From an uncultured Eubacteriales bacterium (GTDB lineage: Bacteria > Bacillota > Clostridia > Lachnospirales > Lachnospiraceae), in contig OMWV01000025.1 in assembly GCA_900314845.1 (NCBI GenBank), positions 1 to 64,000 on the forward strand: a stretch of 64,000 bases of DNA, in the 5' to 3' direction. Position numbers and translations under genes: made by a program. This document shows, piece by piece, positions 7,821 through 15,611 of the stretch. The notes under the pieces are model-generated. The model searched no databases. It had not been told where the DNA came from and saw only the letters and a list, made by a program, of their open reading frames with translations. Numbering within the stretch: the stretch's first letter is position 1; each line of letters begins with the position of its first letter.

Positions 7821-8761
7821 CCCGGGCTTTCGGATGGAGCCCGGTTTACCAGCATAATTCCCAGGCTGATCACCGCCAGGGATATGATATAGCGCAGCTG
7901 AAGGCCCTGACTCTCGCCCAGGATCAGGGCAGAGAGGATCACGCCGAATACAGGCGTCATGAAGCCGTATATCGCCACAAGGGAAACCGGATTGTATTTG
8001 AGCAAAAGGACCCAGACCGAGTAGGCGCAGGAGGAAACAAAAGCCAGATAGATCAGGAGAGCGGCAGATGAAGGCGCAAAATGAAGGGGCTCTGCGCCCA
8101 GGGCAAAGGCGGCGGCGATCATGACAAGGCCGCCGAATATGAACTGGCTGCCGCACAGAAGCATGACGTCGTCATCTCTGGAAAATATCTTCGAGACGGA
8201 TGTCGACATGGCTGAGCAGGCCGCCGAAACCACGATCATTCCCTCTCCCGCCGCGGACATTTGCAGGCTGAGACTGGCTCCCTCCAGGCAGACGATCACA
8301 ACACCGGAAAAGCCAAGGACGCAGCCAAGGATCTTTACGGCAGTCATCTTCTCCATGCGGAAGATCAGGCAGGCAAAGATAATGGACAGGAAAAATGAAA
8401 GGGAATCAACGATAGCTGTGTTCACGCCCGTCGCGCGGGCTATGCCGATATAATAGAATATATACTGGCCGGAGCACTGGAATATGCTCAGCAGCATGAT
8501 CCTGGGGATCTGGTCCCTCCTCGGCACAAGCGGCCGCCGGCGCACGGCACTGCCTGCTATCAGGACCAGGATGCCGGCAAGAACAAAACGGACCCCTCCA
8601 AAAAGGATCTGCCCGGCCGTATCCGAAGATGAAAGGCCCAGCATCTTCATGCCTGTCTTAACAAAAGGGAAGGCGCTCCCCCAGAGGGCGCAGCTTAACA
8701 TGGCTCCCAGGAAGACCACCCAACCCTTACTCATAAATGAAGCTCTGTCTTTATTATTCAA
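7811..8761 (-). CDS. EamA/DMT family transporter
   Basis: 316 residues with about ten hydrophobic helices in two EamA repeats, the fold of drug/metabolite and amino-acid exporters. The first helix has the typical CALWGSAFPFVKTGM and the second repeat has YNPVSLVAIYGFMTPVFGV. The start is TTG at 8761, 7 nt after AGGTGG; the ATG at 8734 has no clear ribosome-binding site. The substrate is not predictable. It lies 90 nt upstream of the flavin reductase gene in the same direction, but that gene has its own promoter. Confidence 0.85.
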   Translation of the reverse strand: MNNKDRASFMSKGWVVFLGAMLSCALWGSAFPFVKTGMKMLGLSSSDTAGQILFGGVRFVLAGILVLIAGSAVRRRPLVPRRDQIPRIMLLSIFQCSGQYIFYYIGIARATGVNTAIVDSLSFFLSIIFACLIFRMEKMTAVKILGCVLGFSGVVIVCLEGASLSLQMSAAGEGMIVVSAACSAMSTSVSKIFSRDDDVMLLCGSQFIFGGLVMIAAAFALGAEPLHFAPSSAALLIYLAFVSSCAYSVWVLLLKYNPVSLVAIYGFMTPVFGVILSALILGESQGLQLRYIISLAVISLGIMLVNRAPSESPGDR

Positions 8762-8865
8762 ATCTATCCACCTGCTGTAATAAGGATAAATAGGATTTTA
8801 ACACACTTTTCCAAAATGTAAAGTTCCTGAGCAGACAGCGCCTGCAGGGATTTGCGGGATTTTTA

Positions 8866-8894
8866 TTGATTCAAATGATGATAAATACTATAAT
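8866..8894 (+). promoter_or_regulatory. Promoter of the Lon-like AAA+ gene
   Basis: TTGATT (8866-8871), 17-bp spacer, TATAAT (8889-8894), 63 nt before the start codon. Confidence 0.75.
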
Positions 8895-8957
8895 CGTGGG
8901 AGAGAACTCATCTGCCGCCGGCAGTTGCCGGGGCTGCAGGATATAAGGGGATATGTT

Positions 8958-10445
8958 ATGCCAGTATTTGATTTTAAAGAGAAAAAAACGGAAGAAGTCA
9001 AAGATCCGATCTGCACCTACACTGTTTTCAAAAGCAGCGCTCCAAAGGCCACAGCAGATCTTCCTCTGCTTGTGCTCGACAACAGCAGGGAACAGTGGAA
9101 CCGACTTTCGGACGGAGTTTTCACCGATCAGAGCCAGAGAAGCTCTTTTGAATTCGCCGGCCCATCCGGCAGTGTGAATTCAGACATTCTCCGCATAGAC
9201 GCCCGTTTTACAAACCTGGTCAGATGGCTGGGTGAGAATCACATTCACGTTCAGCTCTCCGGCGAGAACAGGCCGGACGGCTATGCGGTCTACAAGATCC
9301 GCGAGACGAGCATAGGCGGCGGCTCCAAGCTTTCCGCCGAGGATGGATTTCTCCAGTTTATGATAGACCGGCTGCTCTCCAGCAGCGCACCGGACGATAC
9401 GCCGATAGACGAGGATGCGGATATCCTGGGCGATGACATGAAGCTGACCAGCCTGCAGAGCATCAATGACTTCCTGGTATGCGCCGGCAGAACCCTTCCC
9501 GAGGAGATCCGGCTCTGGGCCAGGCGAAATCTTGCCGTAGCCCGCTCACACGAGGTTACCGCCGAGGAGCGCAGACATGCTCAGAGGGCCCTTTCCATCA
9601 TGATGAATATCCAGTGGAAGAACGACTACTTTGAGCCCATAGATCCCGTGCAGGCGCGCCGCATCCTGGACGAATCTCTCTACGGCCTTGAGAAGGTCAA
9701 GCAGCGGATCATAGAGACCATCATCCAGATAAACCGCACCCACACTCTTCCGGCCTACGGCCTTCTGCTGGTCGGTCCCGCCGGAACGGGCAAGTCGCAG
9801 ATTGCCTACGCCGTAGCCCGCATTCTCCGCCTGCCCTGGACCACCCTCGACATGAGCTCCATAAACGACGCCGAGCAGCTGACAGGCAGCTCCCGGATCT
9901 ACTCCAACGCCAAGCCGGGCATCATCATGGAGGCCTTCGCGAATGCAGGCGAGTCCAATCTTGTCTTCATCATCAATGAGCTGGACAAGGCGGCTTCCGG
10001 CAAGGGCAGCGGAAACCCCGCCGATGTCCTTCTCACCCTGTTGGACAATCTGGGCTTCACAGACAATTATATAGAATGTACAATCCCTACCACCGGTGTC
10101 TATCCGATCGCGACGGCCAATGAAAAGGATCAGATCAGCGCCCCTCTCATGTCGCGTTTTGCTGTCATAGACATCCCGGATTACACCAGAGAGGAAAAGA
10201 AAGTCATCTTCTCAAAATTTGCCTTCCCGAAAGTCTTAAAACGCATGGGCCTTCGCGACAACGAGGTCATCATGCCCGATGAGGCGGTGAATGCCGTCGT
10301 CGACCGCTTTGCGGAGACAACCGGTATCAGAGACCTTGAGCAGGCTGCGGAGCACCTGGCCGCCAACGCCCTCTACCGCATAGAGGCAGAGCACATGGAA
10401 AAGGTCTGCTTCGACGCCGGGACTGTCCACGAGCTTTTAGACTAA
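8958..10445 (+). CDS. Lon-like AAA+ ATPase lacking the protease domain
   Basis: 495 residues, ATG at 8958 after AGGGG. The N-terminal ~215 residues resemble nothing I recognise. From about residue 230 an AAA+ module follows: Walker A GPAGTGKSQ, a Walker B region VFIINELDK (E and D kept), sensor 1 PIATANEKDQIS, and the lid DIPDYTREEKKVIFSKFAFPKVLKRMGL, which closely follows the Lon lid pattern (GYT-x-EEK, LLPK). The protein stops where Lon would start its Ser-Lys protease domain, so it is probably an unfoldase or assembly/disassembly factor. It is monocistronic, with its own promoter and terminator, just before the Tad locus. A link to Tad is possible but unproven. Confidence 0.75.
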   Translation: MPVFDFKEKKTEEVKDPICTYTVFKSSAPKATADLPLLVLDNSREQWNRLSDGVFTDQSQRSSFEFAGPSGSVNSDILRIDARFTNLVRWLGENHIHVQLSGENRPDGYAVYKIRETSIGGGSKLSAEDGFLQFMIDRLLSSSAPDDTPIDEDADILGDDMKLTSLQSINDFLVCAGRTLPEEIRLWARRNLAVARSHEVTAEERRHAQRALSIMMNIQWKNDYFEPIDPVQARRILDESLYGLEKVKQRIIETIIQINRTHTLPAYGLLLVGPAGTGKSQIAYAVARILRLPWTTLDMSSINDAEQLTGSSRIYSNAKPGIIMEAFANAGESNLVFIINELDKAASGKGSGNPADVLLTLLDNLGFTDNYIECTIPTTGVYPIATANEKDQISAPLMSRFAVIDIPDYTREEKKVIFSKFAFPKVLKRMGLRDNEVIMPDEAVNAVVDRFAETTGIRDLEQAAEHLAANALYRIEAEHMEKVCFDAGTVHELLD

Positions 10446-10471
10446 AATGTCCATTCCCGGCATTTTCATCA

Positions 10472-10498
10472 GGACTGCCCTCACGGGCAGTCCTTTTT
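10472..10498 (+). terminator. Terminator of the Lon-like AAA+ gene
   Basis: GGACTGCCC, loop TCAC, GGGCAGTCC (perfect 9-bp stem), then TTTTT; 27 nt after the stop. Confidence 0.9.
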
Positions 10499-10552
10499 GT
10501 CAGGCATCCGGCTGCCGGATCATCCCCCGCTGTCCTTTGCAAATGACACAAA

Positions 10553-10609
10553 TGTCGAAATCTCCACCTTCTCATTATCAGCTGTCGGATTTTGTCTCTT
10601 CCTGTCGAA
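10553..10609 (+). promoter_or_regulatory. TGTCGAA (0A-box-like) array upstream of the first Tad operon
   Basis: TGTCGAA at 10553-10559, TGTCGGA at 10583-10589 and TGTCGAA at 10603-10609, all pointing towards the prepilin peptidase gene. Starts are 30 and 20 bp apart, so the sites lie on the same helix face. TGTCGAA is the Spo0A 0A-box consensus. No strong sigma-A -10/-35 pair was found between the array and the gene, which would fit an activator-dependent promoter. Confidence 0.6.
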
Positions 10610-10714
10610 ATTTTGTGTCTCTTCTTTGCCCCGCCTCCTTCCTCCCCGCCCCTTATCCTGTTATCCTTATCAAAAGTTGTTTCGATGCCTTCACTCTGAT
10701 AGAGGGAGGAAATT

Positions 10715-11257
10715 ATGCTGCCATCAATCATCATCACTATTTTCACAGCGGCCGCGGCTATCTGCGACCTCATAGACTACCGCATTCCAAATGCCGCCAT
10801 TGCGGGCGGAATGGTCTGCGGGGTGATAACCGGCCTGGCCGGAGCGGGGAAGGAAGCCATCCTTCCCATGCTGACCGGGGCCCTTGTTCCTTTTGTCATC
10901 TGTCTCCCGCTCTTTATCCTTTCCATGCTGGGAGCCGCCGATATCAAACTTCTTATGGTCTGCGGCATATTCACCGGCAGGGTGCTCGTGTGCAAGATCA
11001 TGTTCACGGCTCTTGTGATCGCGGGCTTTCTCGCTGCCGCTAAGCTATTGAGCAAAAGGATGGGAGCGGCCAGGGGGATGTATTTCATGGACTACATGAA
11101 AAGTCTGCTGCTCTATTTCACAGGGGGAAAGGGGGCCGGTCAGGCCATAAAGCCCTATATAGACAGGGAAGAGATAAAGGAAAAAAGGCCCTGGCTTATG
11201 CACCTTTCCGTGCCCATAGCCGCCGCCGTCCCCCTTGTCCTTTTTCTCCTGCGCTAA
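10715..11257 (+). CDS. Prepilin peptidase, A24 family (TadV/CpaA-like)
   Basis: 180 residues, ATG at 10715 after GGAGG. It is an integral membrane aspartic peptidase that removes the leader of Flp prepilins. Catalytic aspartates are visible in CDLIDYRIPN and in LGAADIKL (the GxxD-type motif), separated by hydrophobic helices as in the family. The C-terminal ~60 residues are a basic cytoplasmic segment (RGMYFMDYMKSLL) and a last helix. It is followed 18 nt later by the TadZ-like gene; both form the first of three Tad transcription units. A second, smaller prepilin peptidase lies at 14116-14556. Confidence 0.85.
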   Translation: MLPSIIITIFTAAAAICDLIDYRIPNAAIAGGMVCGVITGLAGAGKEAILPMLTGALVPFVICLPLFILSMLGAADIKLLMVCGIFTGRVLVCKIMFTALVIAGFLAAAKLLSKRMGAARGMYFMDYMKSLLLYFTGGKGAGQAIKPYIDREEIKEKRPWLMHLSVPIAAAVPLVLFLLR

Positions 11258-11275
11258 GAGAAAGGATGCTGACCT

Positions 11276-12175
11276 ATGAAAAATATAAATCTGATCCTGC
11301 TTGACGATGAGCCTGCCTACGGGAAAAGGCTGGCAGAATATCTCAGCGGGCACAGAGATTCCCCCTTTCTCGTTCATTTATTTCTCGAACACCCGGGAGC
11401 TCTGGACAAGGCCGGAAGCGGCGACATTTATGCCGTCTCTTCCTCCCTGTGCGCTCTCTACGCAGACCGGCTGGATATGCAGAAGACCCTGGTGCTAAAT
11501 GAAAAGAGTGACCAGCTCCCGGAGCCTGCTCTTTGTCTGTATAAATACCAGTCTGCGGAAAATATCTATCAGGAGCTGATCCGTTTCTGCCTGGAAAAAG
11601 GCCAGAAAAAACCTCACATCTCTACGGGCGGCAAAAATTTTACCACAGATGCCGTCTACCTGCCCCTTGCAAATGAGGAAAACTGCCTGGCCCTGTCTTC
11701 TTTGATAAAGAGAAAGACGGATTCCCGCAAGATCCTTTATCTGGATCTGAAGCAGGTGCCTCTGCCCGACCCTTACCCGGCAGATCCGCCGGATGAGAAG
11801 GAAAGCTTTTCCGATGTGATCTATTACCTGAAACAATATTCCGACAGCACAGTCTCCCGCGTCAGCTCGCTGATCTGTCCGGGCCGACCGGATTACATCC
11901 GGCCTCCCGAACTAATCAGCGAGATCTACGAACTCACCCAGGCTGAGTGGGAAGACTTCTTTGAGACAGTGCGTGATGATACCGGTTATGAGATCCTGCT
12001 TCTGGATTTTGGAAGCGCAGTCCCGCCCACCAGTGTTTTGACCCTCTGCAGCAGGATCCTGATCCTGAGCCGGGATAATGCCTGGGAACAAAAGCTTATC
12101 GCAAGCTTCCGGGCTATCCTGGAAAAGGTAGGCGGCCAGGCCCTGACCGGAAAGATAAAAAAGCTGCGGATATAA
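11276..12175 (+). CDS. TadZ/CpaE-like protein (degenerate P-loop ATPase)
   Basis: 299 residues, starting 18 nt after the prepilin peptidase stop. The N-terminus (INLILLDDEPAYGKRLAEYL) is receiver-like with an acidic DDE. The C-terminal half follows the ParA/MinD-like layout of TadZ, with strands KILYLDLKQVP and YEILLLDFGSAVPP, then SRILILSRDNAW. I see no canonical Walker A GKGG motif, as in other degenerate clostridial TadZ proteins. TadZ places the pilus machine at a membrane site. It is the last gene of the unit and ends at a strong bidirectional terminator. Confidence 0.65.
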   Translation: MKNINLILLDDEPAYGKRLAEYLSGHRDSPFLVHLFLEHPGALDKAGSGDIYAVSSSLCALYADRLDMQKTLVLNEKSDQLPEPALCLYKYQSAENIYQELIRFCLEKGQKKPHISTGGKNFTTDAVYLPLANEENCLALSSLIKRKTDSRKILYLDLKQVPLPDPYPADPPDEKESFSDVIYYLKQYSDSTVSRVSSLICPGRPDYIRPPELISEIYELTQAEWEDFFETVRDDTGYEILLLDFGSAVPPTSVLTLCSRILILSRDNAWEQKLIASFRAILEKVGGQALTGKIKKLRI

Positions 12176-12182
12176 GAAAAAG

Positions 12183-12219
12183 ACTGCCGTATCCCATGTT
12201 CCCCGACAGATACGGCAGT
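12183..12219. terminator. Bidirectional terminator between convergent Tad units
   Basis: ACTGCCGTATC (12183-12193) pairs perfectly with GATACGGCAGT (12209-12219), followed by TCTTCTT on the plus strand and by TCTTTTTCTT on the minus strand. It ends both the tadZ-like unit and the FHA unit. Confidence 0.8.
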
Positions 12220-12254
12220 TCTTCTTCAGCCTTATATAAATGGCATCTCTCCTA

Positions 12255-13622
12255 TCAACGCTCCCTGAATGTATAGGCCGCGTTTGCAAGCTGCAGCTGA
12301 TCCCCCTCCTTCAGATCATATCTTCTGTCCGGGACCAGCTTTTCTCCGTTCAGATATGTTCCGTTTGTTGATCCCAGATCCGAGATCAGAAATCTCCCCT
12401 TATCCGCCTCCAGGAGGGCATGAGTCCTGCTGATGCCCGGCAGGCCGATGAGCACCTGGGCTCCCGGCCGCCTGGCTCCTATCACGGCAGGCAGCTTTAC
12501 GAATACTAGATCGCCTGTTTTCTCCCTGTCGAGGCTGATCAATTTAGGAAAATGAAGGGAAGGATCCTGCCCTAAGACAGTCGTCTCCCCGGAAGCGCCG
12601 AGAAATACCGTCTCATCTGAGCGGTCCAGAGAAAAATCCTCGTAAGTAAATATTCTGTTTTCACCGCCCTCTTCCCGTTCCGGAGCCGGATCAAATTCTG
12701 CCTCGTCGTAATTCTCCTCTCCAGGAACCGTCTCTTCCTCATCCTTCTTTCTCTGCCCTCTGGCCAGGAAAAAGGCTGCCGCGCCTCCGGCTGCCAGAAG
12801 GGCAAGGGCAAGATATCTTGTCCTGATCCCGGCTGCCCTGGCTGCGCTGCCCAGAATGCCGCCCTTATAGAGGAGAATGATCAAAAATCCATATGCCAGG
12901 GCGGCAGCTGCCGGGAGAAATACATCCCACCTCCCCTTTGACGCTTCTTTTTTCTTCACAGGCTCAGGATCTGCGGCAGGGATCTCATGGTCCGGCTCCT
13001 CATAATAAGAAGGACTCTCCCCGCCTGCCTGGACCTCCTGCTCCCCTTCTTCCTCCTCCTGAGGCTCCGGCTCATCTTCCGTTCTGACATGGCCTATATC
13101 CCGAAGCATATTTACAGAAAAATCCGTCTGGCTCACGATCCTGTAAAAATCATAAGCCATGAGGACTGCCGCGTTCTGCCTGTAATCCACGGCAGAAAGC
13201 ACCATCTGCGCGACCTGACGCAGGCCGTCTCTGCATTTTTCCTTTGAGCCCGGCACGTAGGCAAAAAGGAGCCGGCTCCGGTCCTTGTCCAAATAGACGC
13301 AGCCTGGCTCCAGAAGAATAGAATCTATATCCAGTAGATATGCAGCAGCCGCGTCAAAAACAGAAAGAAGGGAGGAAATGATCATCCGCAGGCACTCAGA
13401 GTCCACCCGGCCGCTCTTTATATAAGTTTCAAGGTCTGTCAGGCCGGTAATATCATAACAATATTCCTTCTTTCTGTCTGTTATTCTCATAAGAAAAGGA
13501 AGAAAAAACGGGCTGTCCAGCCCGTCAAGCATTTTTTCCTCAAAGCCCGCATCCCCGTCTTCTTCTATGACGCCTGTTGTCATATATCTGTGAAAGGCAT
13601 CCTGATTAAAATAAATCTCCAT
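12255..13622 (-). CDS. DUF6382-FHA domain membrane protein
   Basis: 455 residues. Residues 1-170 match the DUF6382 type found in clostridial Tad loci. An acidic linker (EPEPQEEEEGEQE), one or two transmembrane helices near residues 235-285, another acidic linker, and a C-terminal FHA domain (about 375-455) follow. The FHA motif is clear: GLPGISRTHALLE, then DLGSTNGTYLNGEKL. FHA domains bind phosphothreonine, so the pilus may be controlled by a Ser/Thr kinase; none is encoded here. The ATG at 13622 overlaps the preceding TAA by one base (TAATG), so translation is coupled. It is the last gene of the flp operon. Confidence 0.85.
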   Translation of the reverse strand: MEIYFNQDAFHRYMTTGVIEEDGDAGFEEKMLDGLDSPFFLPFLMRITDRKKEYCYDITGLTDLETYIKSGRVDSECLRMIISSLLSVFDAAAAYLLDIDSILLEPGCVYLDKDRSRLLFAYVPGSKEKCRDGLRQVAQMVLSAVDYRQNAAVLMAYDFYRIVSQTDFSVNMLRDIGHVRTEDEPEPQEEEEGEQEVQAGGESPSYYEEPDHEIPAADPEPVKKKEASKGRWDVFLPAAAALAYGFLIILLYKGGILGSAARAAGIRTRYLALALLAAGGAAAFFLARGQRKKDEEETVPGEENYDEAEFDPAPEREEGGENRIFTYEDFSLDRSDETVFLGASGETTVLGQDPSLHFPKLISLDREKTGDLVFVKLPAVIGARRPGAQVLIGLPGISRTHALLEADKGRFLISDLGSTNGTYLNGEKLVPDRRYDLKEGDQLQLANAAYTFRER

Positions 13623-14119
13623 TATCTGTTCCCTTCTCCTTTCAGTTCCTTCTTAAAATGCTGCCTGAACCAGTCATCCGCATAATCGATCCGGATCGTC
13701 TCCATTTTCTGTGAAGAAGATAGGCTCTCCCCCGTAAAGGCCGCCGCGCCGGGAATCCTTATCTTCATGTTCCCGGAGGCGGTCGTCCCCAGAGACCGAT
13801 AGGAATGAAGACTGTGGAATATATTTTTAAAAGAACTGCTGCCGCTGACCTTTAAGCGGCTGCCTTTCATCATGATCAGAGCGCTGCCTGCTTTCTTTCT
13901 CTTCTCTGCCAGGACCTGCTCCTTCCCCTTAGAAGTCTTGGAATATCTGGCCTGAAAACTTTCCGAAAGAGCCTCCTGGGCTGTCTGCAGGGCATAAGTC
14001 TGCAGGATCGCCGAGTCGTGCGCGTAGAAAATGATATGCAAAAAGGCGATAAGGACAAATGTGATAAAAGGCACGATAAATGATGCCTCCACCGTGATAC
14101 TGCCGTCCAGCTTTTTCAT
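13622..14119 (-). CDS. TadE-like minor pseudopilin
   Basis: 165 residues, ATG at 14119 after GGAGGAG and overlapping the upstream gene by ATGA. The N-terminus MKKLDGSITVEASFIVPF is the TadE signature: a short basic leader, a Gly cut site, Glu in the +5 region and a hydrophobic helix that goes into the pilus or membrane. The remainder is a Ser-rich extracytoplasmic domain. TadE-type proteins are processed by the prepilin peptidase and prime or cap Flp pili. Partners are the DUF5702, TadE-like and Flp proteins of the same operon. Confidence 0.8.
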   Translation of the reverse strand: MKKLDGSITVEASFIVPFITFVLIAFLHIIFYAHDSAILQTYALQTAQEALSESFQARYSKTSKGKEQVLAEKRKKAGSALIMMKGSRLKVSGSSSFKNIFHSLHSYRSLGTTASGNMKIRIPGAAAFTGESLSSSQKMETIRIDYADDWFRQHFKKELKGEGNR

Positions 14120-14556
14120 AGCACATCTCCTCCAAAACAAAAAATGATATATGCCGCCAGGAGAAAGGGGACAAAAGGAATCTGTCTTTTCCTTCCCGAT
14201 TTTTCCTTCCACATCAAAAAAAGTCCTGCGGCTGCGGAAAGGGTAAGGGCAAGCAGGAGGATGGAAAAGACCTCCCAGAAGCCGCAGATGATCCCCAGAA
14301 AAAGGATCAGCACAGCATCCCCCAATCCCAAAGCCCCCTGGCTGAGCCGGCTAAGCAGCAAAAATCCCGCCCCAGGCAGGGCTCCGGCTGCCAGCTCCGG
14401 CAAAGGACAGTCCTGCGACGCCAGTCTGAGGGCAAGGGCGGCGGCAAAGAAAAGGAAGGGCGGCAGAATGGCAAATTTTTTGCAGCGAATGTCTGCTGCC
14501 GCCGGAAATGCCAGCATGATCAGGACCAGAGCTCTTAAAATTTCCTTGCTGCTCAT
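14116..14556 (-). CDS. Short prepilin peptidase (A24 family)
   Basis: 146 residues. The ATG at 14556 is chosen because GGAGGG precedes it and it overlaps the upstream stop by ATGA; a longer frame starts five codons earlier. It is very hydrophobic, with catalytic aspartates in FPAAADIRCKKF and QGALGLGDAVLI (the GxGD motif). It resembles TadV/PilD catalytic cores without a methyltransferase domain. The second A24 peptidase of the locus, it is translationally coupled to two pseudopilin genes and so may process those specifically. Confidence 0.8.
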   Translation of the reverse strand: MSSKEILRALVLIMLAFPAAADIRCKKFAILPPFLFFAAALALRLASQDCPLPELAAGALPGAGFLLLSRLSQGALGLGDAVLILFLGIICGFWEVFSILLLALTLSAAAGLFLMWKEKSGRKRQIPFVPFLLAAYIIFCFGGDVL

Positions 14557-15581
14557 TCTTTCCCTCCGCACCTTGGGCAGGGACGAAGGCCGTCATCATG
14601 CGCCTGGCTCCGGGTCATAGTCCTTGTCGTCCTTTTCAGGCCGCTGCAGCTTTTGTCGCTGTGCCAGGCTTCCCCGTCACTTGTGATATAAACCGTGCCC
14701 GAAGCCCCGACATTCCCGCATTTTTCACAGGGGCTGTAATGACTGCCGTATATATTTTTCAGGGAAGAGACCTTATTTCTGTCCACGCCCCTTATGGAAA
14801 GTTTCAGATAGGTACAGTTTTCATCTGTATGATAGACGACGCCGTTGTCCGCGACGATAACGGGCCCGCCGCCGTCCCCCTCGGCTCCTCCCTTGCCGTC
14901 TTCGCCCAGGGCAAGTCCTGTCCAGACCCTTGAGCAGACAGAATCCTGCATGGCGAGAGAGCGTTTCCCCAGGACAAATCCGGGAAGACGGATCCTGTAC
15001 CTGGCATTCATGCGGATCATTCCATTCTCGCTCCCGTCTTCGGGAAGGCTGACTAAGATGCCCGCCATCCCTCCCTTGATATATTTTGTGTCTATGCCTC
15101 CCTGCGCTCCGGATTCCAAAAAGAGCCTGACAGCTTCAGCCCTGCTGAGCCCATCCTCGGCAGCAGAATAAGCCGCCGCCTTTCTGACTGCCATACAGAG
15201 CTGATGATCCACGGATTCATAGACTGACAGAGCCCTGAAAAGGCCTGTCAGCAAGAGAAGAATGCCAAGGCAGACCGGCAGAGCCAGAGCGGCCTCGACG
15301 GTAAGGCTGCCGGCAAGGCGTATCCTGCGGATGCGCCGCCCCCTGCCCCCGGCATGAAACAGGATGTCCCGGGATGCCCTCCCGAAGCCGTTTACAGCTG
15401 CTCCGATTGCCTTGATATGAAATGTTGGGTGAGCCGTCCATTGCCTGCTTCTCAAAAAATTACATCTTTTATTTGTGTTGGGAATCGCATACTTTAGGGA
15501 ATAGGTTTCATCAATAATCGGTTCTGTCGAGAAGCTTTTCTTTTCCGGCTCATGGTTGTGTGACTGGCCGCGGAAGGACAT
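14553..15581 (-). CDS. TadE-like pseudopilin with two C-terminal Cys-rich repeats
   Basis: 342 residues, using the ATG at 15581 seven nt after AAGGGGGTG; an ATG at 15605 is less well placed. After about 85 residues it has the pseudopilin segment IRLAGSLTVEAALALPVCLG, then an extracytoplasmic region, and two tandem repeats of about 45 residues with the layout VYHTDENCTYL...SPCEKCG and AWHSDKSCSGL...RPCPRCG. Each repeat offers H, C and C-x2-C as possible metal or disulfide ligands; the pattern resembles small H-x-x-x-C/C-x-x-C modules attached to secreted nucleases. The unusually long N-terminal arm before the pilin-like helix is odd. The role in the pilus is inferred from the operon. Confidence 0.7.
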   Translation of the reverse strand: MSFRGQSHNHEPEKKSFSTEPIIDETYSLKYAIPNTNKRCNFLRSRQWTAHPTFHIKAIGAAVNGFGRASRDILFHAGGRGRRIRRIRLAGSLTVEAALALPVCLGILLLLTGLFRALSVYESVDHQLCMAVRKAAAYSAAEDGLSRAEAVRLFLESGAQGGIDTKYIKGGMAGILVSLPEDGSENGMIRMNARYRIRLPGFVLGKRSLAMQDSVCSRVWTGLALGEDGKGGAEGDGGGPVIVADNGVVYHTDENCTYLKLSIRGVDRNKVSSLKNIYGSHYSPCEKCGNVGASGTVYITSDGEAWHSDKSCSGLKRTTRTMTRSQAHDDGLRPCPRCGGKE

Positions 15582-15611
15582 TCCGGAACACCCCCTTTCT
15601 ATCATTATTTT

